Of a DNA stretch of 64,000 bases, positions 1-9,820 are shown piece after piece. Below the pieces are notes generated by a model. The model was not told the origin of the DNA and made no database searches. It worked only from the letters and a program-made list of their open reading frames with translations. The first letter of the stretch is position 1. Each line of letters starts with the position of its first letter. Source of the stretch: an endosymbiont 'TC1' of Trimyema compressum (lineage in GTDB: Bacteria; Bacillota; TC1); assembly GCF_001584725.1 (NCBI RefSeq), contig NZ_CP014606.1:434001-498000 (forward strand). Reading direction: 5' to 3'. The translations under genes and the position numbers were made by a program.

Positions 1-393
1 TGCTGCTGGTATTATTTTAATTATTCTAGGAACTATACCTAAGTTTGCGGCTTTGGCAACTATCATACCAGCATCTGTTTTTGGTGGTGCAACTATTATT
101 ATGTTTTCAATGGTAGCAGTTGGGGATTGAAATGCTTCAGAAAGTAGATTTTAGTAAAAATAAAAATATGCTAATTGCTGGAACCTCTATTGCCCTTGGA
201 TTAGGTATTGGGGTAGTTCCGGCTTATTTAAGTGGTTTACCCAGAAAATATTCAGATGTTAACAGGTAATAGTGGTACTATTGTAGCAGCTGTTGTTGCT
301 ATTATTCTAAATATTGTATTTAATTTTAAAGAAATATTTAGAAAAGAAAATAAAGTCAAAGGAGAATTAAATAATGGAGAAAATATTAATTAA
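1..393 (+). CDS. NCS2-type purine (xanthine/uric acid) permease, C-terminal end, frameshifted
   Basis: The window opens inside a membrane protein whose visible end reads ATIIPASVFGGATIIMFSMVAVG, then LQKVDFSKNKNMLIAGTSIALGLGIGVVP, as in the last helices of nucleobase:cation symporter-2 proteins. These import xanthine, uric acid or uracil with a cation. The reading frame is lost near 125 (a run of G) and again near 245, yet the family pattern continues across both. The hydrophilic tail ends at 393 and overlaps the start of ssnA by 20 bases, so the two are translationally coupled. The neighbouring ssnA suggests a purine substrate rather than uracil. The N-terminal part lies outside the window. 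Confidence 0.75.
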
Positions 394-1740
394 AGATGTA
401 AAAGCTATTGTAAGATGTAGTAGTGATGATAGAGTCTTTTATGATACCGATATTTTAATTGAAGGAAATACAATAAAAAATTGGAAAGGACTTAAATGAA
501 ACTGTTATTCAAGTTGTTGATGGTAAGGACGCTATTGCTTATCCAGGTCTTATTAATACCCATCATCACATGTTCAGGTATTTACAAGAAATATTCCTGA
601 GCTTGAGTTTAATAAAGGGATTACTCTTTTTGAATGGCTGACCTATTGCTATCTGCTCTGGAAAAACAATAATAAAAATTATTTGTACTATGCCTCATTA
701 ATCAGTATGGCAGAGGGATTAAAATATGGTTGCACAACTATTTTTGAACAGCAATATATTTATCCAGAAGGGAATCGTGACCATTTAATTGATAGTCAGT
801 TTAAAGCGACTAAAGATATTGGTATTCGCTATCATTCAGGGCGAAGTTGTATGACTATGACTGAAAAAGATGGGGGATTGCCACCTGATGTTTTAGGTGA
901 AACAGCAGCTGAGGTTATTGATGATTTAGAGCGTATTGTAAAAACCTATCATCAGGAAGAGTATTTAGGTATGCAAAGAGTAGTTGCTGCTCCTTGTTCG
1001 CCTTTTTCAGTAGCTGAGGAAACTTATAGAGATATAGTTCTATTTGCTAGAGAAAAAGGAATTCATATTCATCGCATTTAGCTGAAGATGAAGAGGAAAT
1101 TGAATATATGTTTAACCGCTATGGAAAACGTTCCTTAGCATGGGCTCAGTATATTGGGATGATTGGTTCTGATGTTTGGTATGCTCATGGCAATTATTTT
1201 AATGAAGAGGAATTGAAAGCCATAGGTAACCATGGTGGTTCAATTGCCTATTGTCCTATTCCTCAAATGATTTTAGGAGCAGAAATTCTCAATATTCCTT
1301 TATGTGAATCCTTAGGGGTAAGTATTAGTTTAGGAACAGATGGTCAAGGCGTTCAAGATGGTTCAAATATTTTAGAGGTGCTGAGAACAACTTATTTGCT
1401 TCAGTGTGCAGCTAGAATATTAGGCAGAGAAGCTGGGCCTACTGCTTATTCTGTTTTGAAAAATGCAACAGTAAATGGCGCTAAAGTTTTAGGCAAAAAT
1501 GATACCGGAATATTGGAAGAGGGAAAGGGTACTGATTTATTTTTAGTTGATGTATCTGGATTAGAATTTGTTGGTGCTTTAGAAGATCCAACTAGCTTTC
1601 TTGGTAAAGTTGGTTATCATAAACCAACTAAAATGACTATGGTAAATGGTAGCATTGTATGGGAAAATGGTGTTTTAAAAAATCTAGATGAAGAAAAAAT
1701 TAGTAATGAGGCAAGAATTGTGGCAGCTTGTTTTCGTTAG
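374..1740 (+). CDS. ssnA: SsnA, putative aminohydrolase of purine/selenium metabolism (frameshifted)
   Basis: Amidohydrolase-superfamily metalloenzyme of the SsnA type, a cytosolic putative deaminase found in selenium-linked purine catabolism clusters. Visible metal and catalytic motifs in order are NTHHHM (around 555), HIHLAED (around 1065), VWYAHGNYF (near 1180) and SLGTDGQG (near 1330). The start at 374 lies within the permease tail, after GGAGAATTAAATA. The frame is broken near 475-490 (A run), near 573 (extra base after HHHM) and near 1077. Each break is repaired by one base, giving a continuous protein of about 450 residues, the usual family length. A strong terminator follows directly. 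The exact substrate is not settled from sequence. Confidence 0.88.
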
Positions 1741-1753
1741 TTTGTTTATAAGG

Positions 1754-1790
1754 AAAAGGCTACTTCAAATTTGTTTTGAAGTAGCCTTTT
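1754..1790. terminator. Bidirectional rho-independent terminator
   Basis: A perfect 16-bp stem (AAAAGGCTACTTCAAA against its complement) closes a 5-base loop, with A and T runs on the outer sides. It can end both ssnA on the plus strand and the GntR gene on the minus strand. Confidence 0.9.
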
Positions 1791-2541
1791 AAGGTCTGAT
1801 AAAGTTATTAACTCTTATTTCACTAAATTGGATAATTTCATTATTATAGTATTCCTTGCTATATATTAAAGGCTGATTATCTAAATTGTAAATAATAGAC
1901 TCTATTAATAAACACGGTTCCTTTTCTTCCTTGTTGAATAGTTTTGCTAATTCTTTATCGACTAATGAAGGCACTGTAGTTGCAATGTCGTAAGCAGTAT
2001 CAGGAAAGTCATAGGTTTTTTAGTGTATTTAAAAAAGAATTATCTTCCTTGAGAACTGCCTCTAATATTGAGTCATTCATAAAGTTTCCATTAATATAGT
2101 TTTCACAATAAATAGCTGGAACACCATCTGCATAAAATAGTACTTCCCTTATATAGATTGGCTCATCTTCTATTTTTAATTTATCTAAAATAGTAGTAGG
2201 AACAGAGCCTTTTTTCATAGAAAATACTTTTGAATTTGGCTGATATCCATTTAATTCCAAAAGCTCATAAAAAGCATAAGAGTTTGAGATTCTGCTTTTT
2301 ATGCTAAGTGCTTCATAGTTAGCGAATGTTCCTCTGCCTGCAGTTCTTGTAATATAGCCTTCCTGTTCAAGGCTTTTGAGAGCGTCTCTAATGGTTATTC
2401 TGCTAACACCTAATAAATCAGCTAGCAGTATTTCATTAGGTAGTTGTCCGTTTTTTATAAAGTTTTCATTGGCAATCTCATTTAATAGAACTTCTTTAAC
2501 TTGGGTAGATAGATTTTTTTAGTTATTTTTTTTATATTCAA
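1789..2541 (-). CDS. GntR-family transcriptional regulator, HutC/UTRA type (frameshifted)
   Basis: DNA-binding regulator with an N-terminal winged helix: VSRITIRDALKSLEQEGYI then TRTAGRGTF, the classic GntR pattern. A C-terminal UTRA ligand-binding domain follows, with IYIREVLFYADGVPAIY and later LIYSKEYYNNEIIQFS. The best start is a TTG at 2541 just downstream of GGAGGT, which needs one base added in an A run near 2525. A second frameshift lies near 1975-2010. It is convergent with ssnA and shares its terminator, so it is a candidate regulator of the purine genes upstream, but the sequence does not show its ligand or operator. Confidence 0.82.
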
Positions 2542-2570
2542 TTAATGGACCTCCTATGTTTTAGTCAAGT

Positions 2571-4176
2571 TTATTTTTTCTTTCTTTTATTATATAAAAT
2601 TGAAAGAATCAATACCAGCCCCATTATAGCTGCTAATAAATAACCAATAATATCAATTGTTCTTAAGCTTTCCGTTTGGACCAATAGTGAAGAACCAATA
2701 ATAAGGGCACTGGCTATTAAGGCAATTATTAATTTGTTAGCAATAGAATCTAGTTCTTTAACCACTTTATCTAAGCCATTGTGTGTTCTAATTGTAGTTT
2801 TACTCTACCTTTTTTATGCCATCGATTAAACCAATAATTTTACTAGGAACTTTTGGAACATCTTTAGTCATTTGTATTAGGGAACCACCATATTTTTTCA
2901 ATTCATCAATTAAATCAAAATTTTTACTTAAGTAACGGTTTCGTGTAAGGGCATACAGCACTCATAATAGTTAAATTGTTATCTAAATCATGAATAATGC
3001 CTTCAATAGTTACCATGCTTTTTAAAAGGAGTGTAATATTATTTGGTACTATTAAGTTATGTTTCCTACAAATGGAGAATACTTGCTGAAAAATAGCTGC
3101 CATATCAATATCTTCAATAGGCAAATCAATAATAGGTATTGAATAAAATATTTACATCTTCATAAAGATTATTTTCATCAATAGGTGTATTAACTGTGCA
3201 AATCGCTAATATTGATTCAGTTAATTGTTCAATATCTTTTAAATAGATGGCATATAGAAATTGGTTAAACTGTTTTATGAGTTTTTCAGTTAAGATACCC
3301 ATCATGCCAAAATCAATATAAGCTATAGTTGTTTTATTTAGAATAAAGATATTGCCTGGGTGAGGATCCGCATGAAAAAAGCCATCTTCAAATACTTGTT
3401 TCATATAGTTGTTAACTAAATGAAGTGCAATTTGATGTTTTCTTTCAGGTTGGCTATTGTCATTTATAATAGAATCGATTTTTGTACCTTCAACATATTC
3501 CGTTACCAATATTTTTTCTGTCGTATAGTCATCATAGCATTTTATACAGTACATATAATTAACCATGGCATTGAACGTATAGAATTGATGTATGTTTTCT
3601 GCTTCTTCAAAAAAAGTTTAATTCTTTTTCAACAGATGCTTTTAATTTTCTAACAATGGCTTACGGATCTACTGCTTTTTTGAGAGGTAATTTTTTAAGA
3701 ATTTTAATGGCTTTTTCCATTAAAGCCATATCTTGAAGCATTAGTTCTTTAATATTGGAATGCTGTACTTTTACAGCTACAGTTTCTCCGCTCATTAATG
3801 TAGCTAAATGGATTTGAGCCATAGAAGCAGATGCCAGTGGTGTTTCATTAAATGTTGAGAAGAGTGATGTTAGTGGCTTTTCAAGAGAATCTTTGATTGT
3901 TTTTTTGACAGCTTCGAAGGCGTTGCTTTTTGTGTTATCCTGAAGTTTTTTTAATTCATTTATTATAGACTCAGGAAGAAGATCCGTTCTAACTGAAAAT
4001 ATTTGACCTATTTTAATAAATGTTGGACCTAAATCTTCAAAAGCTAAACGTAAGTTTTCTGAATTTTTGCCAAAAACAATTGTTTCAATAATGTTATCTT
4101 TTCTAAAAGCTGAGAGTATCTCACGTAGTCTTTTGCTATCTTTTCTAAAAGTTGATTTATCTGCTATTTCTTCCAT
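2571..4176 (-). CDS. AarF/UbiB/ABC1 family atypical kinase (frameshifted)
   Basis: Member of the ABC1/UbiB family, membrane-associated protein-kinase-like ATPases often linked to quinone biology. In this anaerobe the role is unknown. Family signatures are LGPTFIKIGQIFSVRTDLLP near the N terminus, the Ala-rich loop ASASMAQIHLA, VAVKVQH with the kinase lysine, FFHADPHPGNIF (catalytic loop) and AYIDFGMMG (metal-binding Asp). The C terminus carries two hydrophobic segments (LIIALIASALIIGSSLL and IIGYLLAAIMGLVLILSIL), as expected. The start at 4176 follows AGGAGATTAACA. Frameshifts occur near 3660-3570, 3125, 2930 and 2790, but the family pattern continues through all of them. Confidence 0.85.
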
Positions 4177-4454
4177 TGTTAATCTCCTTTTTCTAATGTG
4201 TAGAATGTGCCTACAGGTAATTTGTTTTTTAGAGTATTCAAATGTATTAATTTCCAGTTTTTGAAAGCCTTGAATCCCTATTTTTGCACAAGCTTCAGCA
4301 TCTGATAAGGCGTGGTGGTGATTTAAGTGAATTGAAAGAGCATTAGAAACATTTTTTTGCTTATTATGTTGTTTTTTACATAAACCATACCTAGAGAACA
4401 AACACTGTTTTTGTAGTGATTAGCTGTTTCAAAGTCAATAGCAATAAAATCCAT
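4177..4454 (-). pseudogene. Remnant of a DnaQ-type 3'-5' exonuclease with an internal deletion
   Basis: The start at 4454 follows a GGAGATTTAT ribosome binding site and reads MDFIAIDFETANHYKNSVC with the exonuclease I motif (DFET). About 30 codons on, the frame shifts and the protein jumps to LSIHLNHHHALSDAEACAKI, which is the exonuclease III motif (H-x4-D). In intact relatives these motifs are separated by roughly 100 or more residues carrying the ExoII aspartate. That block is missing here, so the product could not be an active nuclease. The remnant lies directly upstream of the AarF-like gene in the same direction. Confidence 0.75.
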
Positions 4455-4518
4455 ATAAATCTCCTTTACTTTCTGTTATTGTACCATAGGTAGACATTGA
4501 AAAACAGCTAACAAATAG

Positions 4519-4546
4519 AAGAGCGCTGGTGTTACCCAGTGCTCTT
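4519..4546. terminator. Hairpin after the nitroreductase gene
   Basis: AAGAGCGCTGG and CCCAGTGCTCTT form an imperfect stem with a short loop, placed just after the nitroreductase stop. The T tract is weak, so termination is likely but not certain. Confidence 0.5.
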
Positions 4547-4559
4547 GAAATATTATTAA

Positions 4560-5115
4560 TTAGCGAATAAAGTTTATTGTATTTTGTTTTCTACCTGTAG
4601 CTTCAGGAATATCTTCTTTATGATAGCCTAAAGCTAAACAAAACTGAGGCGCATATTTTTATCAGGTAAATTTAAGCGCTCAAGATAGGATTCCCTTTTA
4701 GAACCACTGAAAGCTACTTGGAAGGGTGCAATGTAGCATGATCCTATTCCTAATAACCATGCAGCTACTGCCATATTTTGAGCAGCATTGGCAGCATATA
4801 CAGCGCCATAAGCTTCAGTTTCTTCAGCAGAAATAAAAACAACGTTAGGGGCATGGTGGAAGGGTATGAAAGGCTGCTATTTGGTTATGGAAAGGATTCT
4901 TTGATGCCAATAGCATTTCTTTACATGTTTCTGCAATATCATCTATAAGAATATCATTTTGAACCACTGTAAAATGCCAAGGTTGTTTACCTCTGCCTGT
5001 TGCTGCATATTGGCCAGCTTTTAAAATAAGTTTTAAATCTGCTTCTTTTATTTGCTCTGTTCTATAACTTCTGATAGAACGTCTTTCTAAAATGTTTTTT
5101 TATTGTTTCATTCAT
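4560..5115 (-). CDS. Nitroreductase family FMN-dependent oxidoreductase (frameshifted)
   Basis: Small flavoprotein of the nitroreductase fold, expected to reduce nitro compounds, quinones or related acceptors with NAD(P)H in the cytosol. Recognisable stretches are ILERRSIRSYRTEQI at the N terminus (RRSIR phosphate-binding region), AGQYAATGRGKQPWHFTVV, then AVYAANAAQNMAVAAWLLGIGSCYI, and a late LRL... region. The start at 5115 follows GAGGTTTAATT. Frameshifts lie near 5095 (A run), 4870 and 4655. It is divergent from the PAP2 gene. Confidence 0.85.
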
Positions 5116-5205
5116 AATTAAACCTCATTTAGTGTTTTACAAAGAGAATGGTCTATGCTACAATTTTAACACTAACTGAAAAATTAGCAAGGGGGATTAT
5201 TATTT

Positions 5206-5759
5206 ATGTTCTCAACAATACAGTCAATAGAAGAAGCCTTTATTTGGCAATTATATCAGTTTACCCATATGGGGAGTATCCCTTTTTTGATAGCTTATTT
5301 CTAATTATTACAAAACTAGGGGATTTAGGATTTATCTGGATTTTGTTTAGTATTGTGCTTTTAATAACTAAGAAATATCGTTTATTAGGTGTTTTAGTTT
5401 TATTTAATCTATTGTTGACAACAGTCGAAGTTGAATTGTTAAAGCATTTTGTTGGAAGACCAAGACCCTTTGTTGTGCTTCCTATATCACCAGTTTTAGT
5501 TAGTGAGGCACCGATGGCTTCTTTTCCATCTGGTCATTCCGCTACTTCTTTTGCAGCTGCTATTATGTTAAGTTATGGTTTGCCAAAATATAAAAATTAT
5601 TTTTTAGGATTAGCCGTATTAATTGCAATTTCAAGATTATATTTAGCAGTTCATTTCCCGACGTATGTTTTAATGGGTGCTATTATAGGCTCTCTAACGT
5701 CAACTTTAATCCTGTATTTTTATATGAGAATAAAGGGCAGAAAACCTAGATTTCAATAG
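5206..5759 (+). CDS. PAP2-superfamily membrane phosphatase (frameshifted near N terminus)
   Basis: Integral membrane phosphatase of the PAP2 type, acting on lipid phosphates or undecaprenyl diphosphate. It carries the three family motifs: KHFVGRPRP, FPSGHSAT and SRLYLAVHFPT, with five to six hydrophobic helices. I choose the ATG at 5206 because GGGGGATT precedes it and the encoded MFSTIQSIEEAFIWQLYQF fits the family N terminus. This needs one base change near 5283 (a T run) to join FFDSLFLIITKLGDLGF. A longer reading from 5148 is open but gives an atypical N terminus. In the third motif the residue after the catalytic His region is YV where many relatives have DV. Confidence 0.85.
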
Positions 5760-5846
5760 ATAAATACTATATGTAGTGTTTTTGTAAATGTGTTGACAGC
5801 CTATCTTGTATTTTCTATAATTATCTATGTAAGTTAATATTCATGT

Positions 5847-6000
5847 GACAGGTGCCTTTTTAAGGCTAAAAGGGAATTAGGCGAAAATCCTAAATGGTCC
5901 CGCCCCTGTAAAAAAGAAATATATTTTAGATAGACCACTGGGAAACTGGGAAGGTTAAAATATAAAATGCTTTTGAGTCAGAATACCTGTCTGAAACATC
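5847..6000 (+). promoter_or_regulatory. Cobalamin (adenosylcobalamin) riboswitch aptamer
   Basis: The RNA contains the conserved cobalamin aptamer elements in the right order: ACAGGTGCC, AAAAGGGAA, TAGGCGAAAATCCTA, GGTCCCGCCCCTGTAA, ACTGGGAAGG, and finally the B12 box AGTCAGAATACCTGTC. It lies 115 bases upstream of nrdD with a terminator between. The arrangement predicts that B12 binding lowers expression of the operon nrdD-nrdG-cbiB-cobD. Confidence 0.93.
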
Positions 6001-6063
6001 ACACATATATATACTCTGCGGTAGATAGAGTTTGTGGCTATTTTACATTTAGGTGTACGAGTG

Positions 6064-6100
6064 CCTTCTTTTATTTGCAGCAAATAAAAGAAGGTTTTTA
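6064..6100 (+). terminator. Rho-independent terminator, expression platform of the riboswitch
   Basis: CCTTCTTTTATTTG and CAAATAAAAGAAGG form a perfect 14-bp stem with a 3-base loop followed by TTTTTA, ending 14 bases before the nrdD start. It is placed to switch transcription on or off under control of the aptamer. Confidence 0.88.
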
Positions 6101-6114
6101 TGGAGGGATAAAAT

Positions 6115-8436
6115 ATGTTAGAAACAATTTATAAGAGAGACGGTAGAGCAGTACCTTTTAATATTGAAAAAATAGTTAATGCAATTTATAAGGCCTCATT
6201 AAGTGTAGGTATAAATGATTATGAACGAAGCTTTTCTATTGGTAAAAAAGTAGCTAGGAGTTTAGAAGTAAATACCAACCCTATTACTATTGAAAGTATT
6301 CAGGATATGGTTGAGAAAACACTAATTGAGGAAAAAGAAATTAATGTAGCAAAAGCCTATATTCTTTATAGAAATGAGAGAACTCAAGTTAGAGAAAAAG
6401 ATACCCGTTTAATGAAAATCTATGATGGATTAACTTTTAAAGAGGCTAAGGATAGCGATGTTAAAAGAGAAAATGCCAATATAGATGGTGACACAGCTAT
6501 GGGTACTATGCTTAAATATGGTTCAGAAGGCGCAAAAGAGTTTTATAAAATGTTTGTTTTAAAGCCCGAACATAAAAAAGCCCATCAAGATGGTGATATT
6601 CATATTCATGATTTGGATTTTTTAACATTGACAACAACATGTTGCCAAATCGATATTGTCAAGCTACTTGCTGGAGGCTTTAATACAGGTCATGGGTATT
6701 TAAGAGAGCCTAATGATATCCAAAGTTATGCTGCTTTAGCTTGTATTGCTATTCAATCTAATCAAAATGACCAACATGGAGGACAGAGTATTCCTAATTT
6801 TGACTATGGAATGGCTTTAGGTGTTGAAAAAACTTATAAGAAATTATATAGAAATCAGCTCCTAAAAAGTTTAGAATTATTACTAGATACTTCAGAAATC
6901 GAAAACCAAGTGTCTGCAGTTTTTGTAGAGCTAGAAAACAAGGGATTCATTCCTAAACTACAAAATATGGAAACCTATTTAGAAGAAGAAGAGCAACTTT
7001 TAGAAAAAATAAAGGAATTGGATTTTATAGCTAAAGCCCAGCAATTTGCTGTTAAAGTTAGTGAAGAAGAAATTAGAAAAAGAACATTTCAAGCAATGGA
7101 AGCATTTATTCATAATTTAAATACAATGCATAGTAGAGCAGGGGCCCAAACCCCTTTTAGTTCCATTAACTATGGAACAGACACTTCTCCAGAAGGCCGT
7201 TTAGTTATTGAAGGAATTTTAAAAGCTACAGAAGAAGGCTTAGGTAATGGTGAAACGCCTATTTTCCCAATTCAGATTTTCAAGGTTAAGGAAGGTATAA
7301 ATTATTTTTCTGATGACAATAACTATGATTTATTTAAAATGAGTTGCCAAGTTAGTGGTAAAAGATTATTTCCAAATTATGCATTTATTGATGCTCCATT
7401 TAATCTTCAGTACTATGAAGCAGGTAAACCAGAAACAGAAATTGCTTACATGGGGTGTAGAACCAGAGTTATAGCCAATGAATATGATTCTTCTAGAGCA
7501 GTAGTAAATGGACGCGGTAATTTGAGCTTTACAACTATCAATCTTCCCCGTTTAGCTATTTTAAATCAGGATAATTTAGAAGGATTTTATAAAGATTTAG
7601 ATGAAAAAATATATTTAGTAATCGATCAGTTACTGGAACGCTACTATATACAATCTAAAAAGAAAATTAAGAATTTCCCATTTTTAATGGGGCAGGGGGT
7701 TTGGCTAGATTCCGATACATTAGAACCAGATGAAGAAATTGGAGAAGTCCTTAAACATGGTACTCTCACCATTGGTTTCATTGGCTTAGGGGAAACATTA
7801 AAGGCTCTTGTTGGAAAACATCATGGAGAATCTGAGGAAGCTCAAAAACTGGGACTTGAGATTATTGGATATATGCGAGAAAAATTAGACCAAGCTTCTA
7901 AGTCGTATCAAATGAATTTTTCATTAATAGGCACACCTGCTGAAGGTTTAAGTGGACGCTTTGTGGCAATTGATAAAGAGAAATTTGGTTCAATAGAAGG
8001 TGTTACTGATCGAGAATATTACACCAATAGCTTCCATGTACCTGTTTATTACAATACCACCATTTTTAATAAAATCAAAATAGAGAGTCCTTACCATGCA
8101 TTAACCAATGGTGGACATATTAGTTATGTTGAAGTTGATGGTGATCCTGTTGATAACATTAATGCTTTTGAAAAAATTGTTAAAGCTATGAAAGATGCAG
8201 GAATGGGTTATGGTTCCATTAATCATCCTGTTGATAGAGACCCTGTTTGTGGCTATACAGGAATTATTAAAGACCGTTGTCCTCAATGTAATCGATTGGA
8301 AGGGTATGAGCCTTTTGAGAGAATTAGAAGAATTACAGGTTACTTAGTTGGTACTTTAGATCGTTTTAACAATGGTAAAAAAGCAGAGGAGAAAGATCGT
8401 GTTAAACATGGACGCTTATCAGCTGAGAATTGCTAA
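6115..8436 (+). CDS. nrdD: Anaerobic (class III) ribonucleoside-triphosphate reductase
   Basis: Makes deoxyribonucleotides from NTPs under anoxia with a glycyl radical. The 773-residue protein is intact. An N-terminal ATP-cone (about 1-95, KRDGRAVPFNIEKI) gives allosteric control. TTTCCQID has cysteines at 176-177, YMGCRTRV has Cys448, and the glycyl-radical site is Gly742 in RRITGYL. The C-terminal metal site shows Cys712, Cys722 and Cys725. Where a second CxxC partner might be expected (709) there is Asp. The start follows GGAGGGATAAAAT. It overlaps nrdG by 29 bases. The riboswitch upstream predicts repression by B12, which makes sense if the cell also has a B12-dependent class II reductase. 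Confidence 0.96.
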   Translation: MLETIYKRDGRAVPFNIEKIVNAIYKASLSVGINDYERSFSIGKKVARSLEVNTNPITIESIQDMVEKTLIEEKEINVAKAYILYRNERTQVREKDTRLMKIYDGLTFKEAKDSDVKRENANIDGDTAMGTMLKYGSEGAKEFYKMFVLKPEHKKAHQDGDIHIHDLDFLTLTTTCCQIDIVKLLAGGFNTGHGYLREPNDIQSYAALACIAIQSNQNDQHGGQSIPNFDYGMALGVEKTYKKLYRNQLLKSLELLLDTSEIENQVSAVFVELENKGFIPKLQNMETYLEEEEQLLEKIKELDFIAKAQQFAVKVSEEEIRKRTFQAMEAFIHNLNTMHSRAGAQTPFSSINYGTDTSPEGRLVIEGILKATEEGLGNGETPIFPIQIFKVKEGINYFSDDNNYDLFKMSCQVSGKRLFPNYAFIDAPFNLQYYEAGKPETEIAYMGCRTRVIANEYDSSRAVVNGRGNLSFTTINLPRLAILNQDNLEGFYKDLDEKIYLVIDQLLERYYIQSKKKIKNFPFLMGQGVWLDSDTLEPDEEIGEVLKHGTLTIGFIGLGETLKALVGKHHGESEEAQKLGLEIIGYMREKLDQASKSYQMNFSLIGTPAEGLSGRFVAIDKEKFGSIEGVTDREYYTNSFHVPVYYNTTIFNKIKIESPYHALTNGGHISYVEVDGDPVDNINAFEKIVKAMKDAGMGYGSINHPVDRDPVCGYTGIIKDRCPQCNRLEGYEPFERIRRITGYLVGTLDRFNNGKKAEEKDRVKHGRLSAENC

Positions 8437-8878
8437 TATAATTGAAGAATCAATTGTTGATGGACCAGGGATTCGCTTTGTAATATTTGTACAGGGGTGC
8501 CCTCATCATTGTCTAAATTGCCATAATAAGGGAACACATTCATTTGACGGTGGAACCTTTATTTCTCTACAATCTCTTTTTAATAAAATTATGGAAAATC
8601 CCCTATTAGACGGGGTAACATTTAGTGGAGGAGAACCTTTTGTTCAGTCCGAAGCATTAGCTATTTTAGGAAGCGCTATTAAAGAGGCAGGTCTTAACTT
8701 AATGACTTACACTGGCTATACATTAGAACAGTTAAGGGAAGATAAAGAACCTTATTGGGCTGCTTTATTAGCTGTAACAGATATTTTAGTAGATGGTCCT
8801 TATATAGAGGAAGAAAAATCAATGCTGGAACCTTTTAAAGGATCAGCCAATCAGAGAATTATCACACTTAAGAATTGA
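8408..8878 (+). CDS. nrdG: Anaerobic ribonucleotide reductase activating protein (radical SAM)
   Basis: Radical SAM enzyme that installs the glycyl radical on NrdD. From the ATG at 8408 the protein has 156 residues. The CX3CX2C iron-sulfur motif is at Cys31, Cys35 and Cys38 (CPHHCLNC), followed by the SAM-binding TFSGGEPF. An upstream in-frame start at 8372 exists, but MDAYQLRIANIIEESIVDG matches the family N terminus, and GAGGAG lies 15 bases upstream. It overlaps the end of nrdD and is followed by cbiB after 10 bases. Confidence 0.95.
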   Translation: MDAYQLRIANIIEESIVDGPGIRFVIFVQGCPHHCLNCHNKGTHSFDGGTFISLQSLFNKIMENPLLDGVTFSGGEPFVQSEALAILGSAIKEAGLNLMTYTGYTLEQLREDKEPYWAALLAVTDILVDGPYIEEEKSMLEPFKGSANQRIITLKN

Positions 8879-8888
8879 GAGGAGTTCT

Positions 8889-9820
8889 ATGGCTATTTTA
8901 ATTGGGGCATTCCTTGATTGGTTAATAGGAGAGCCTAATAATCCCGGACATCCAGTACGCATAATTGGCTGGTTTGCAAAATTACAGGAGAAGATTGCTT
9001 TTAAAATTATGTCAAATCATTTGAAGTTTGGAGGGCTATTGGCTGTGCTGATTACAGCCAGTACTTCTTTTGCTATGGTTTTTATTATTATGGTAGCCGA
9101 TAGTTATAATCAGGTTTTGGGTATTATAATTTCAGGTGTTTTTATTTATTTTTCGATTTCTGCAAGAGGATTAATTGAAGCCGGCAATAAAGTTGTTTTA
9201 GCATTAAAAACACAAGGGCTTAAGGCTGCTAGGAAAGAATTGTCTTTTATTGTTGGTAGAGATACTGAGAAACTAAATGAAACAAAAGTTCTAAAAGGAG
9301 CTTTAGAAACCTTAGCGGAAAATATTTGTGATGGTATTATTGCTCCTTTGTTTTTATTATGATTGGTGGTGCTCCTTTAGGGATAACTTATAAAGCAATT
9401 AATACTTTAGATTCTATGTTTGGATATAGAAATGAAAAATATGTTGATTTTGGTTATTTTTCAGCTAAAGTTGATGATGTTGCAAATTTTATTCCTGCAA
9501 GAGTTAGTGGACTATTTATTGTAATGAGTTCTTTAATTTTAAGGCTGGATTGGCAGAGAAGTTGGCATGTTTTTTTGAGAGATAGGAAAAATCATCCCAG
9601 TCCAAACAGTGCTCATACAGAGGCTGCTTTTGCTGGTGCTCTTGGCATTCAGTTTGGTGGACCAACATATTATGCAGGTATTAAAATAGATAAGCCTTTT
9701 ATTGGAGATTACGTATATGGGATTAGTGAATATACTTTTATCAAAGGAAGAAAATTAATTAACTGTGTTTTCTTACTTGGTGTTGCATTTGCGATTATTG
9801 GTTCGGGAGGCATATTATGA
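8889..9820 (+). CDS. cbiB: Adenosylcobinamide-phosphate synthase CbiB/CobD membrane protein (frameshifted)
   Basis: Inner-membrane enzyme that attaches aminopropanol (phosphate) to adenosylcobyric acid in B12 synthesis. Family features are the opening LIGAFLDWLIGEPNNPGHPVR, the central SFIVGRDTEKLNE and ETLAENICDGIIAPL, then NTLDSMFGYRNEKYVDFG, DVANFIPARVSG and NAHTEAAFAGALG-like NSAHTEAAFAGALG. One base is gained near 9358, splitting the gene, but both halves are complete. It sits in the riboswitch-controlled operon, between nrdG and cobD, with a 4-base overlap into cobD. Confidence 0.92.

Noticed and set aside
2924..3660. Separate small genes in the AarF locus on both strands
   Set aside because: All fit as pieces of one frameshifted AarF/UbiB protein; opposite-strand frames lack family features.
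4151..4265. Plus-strand frame opposite the exonuclease/AarF boundary
   Set aside because: A shadow of the minus-strand genes; no ribosome binding site or motif.
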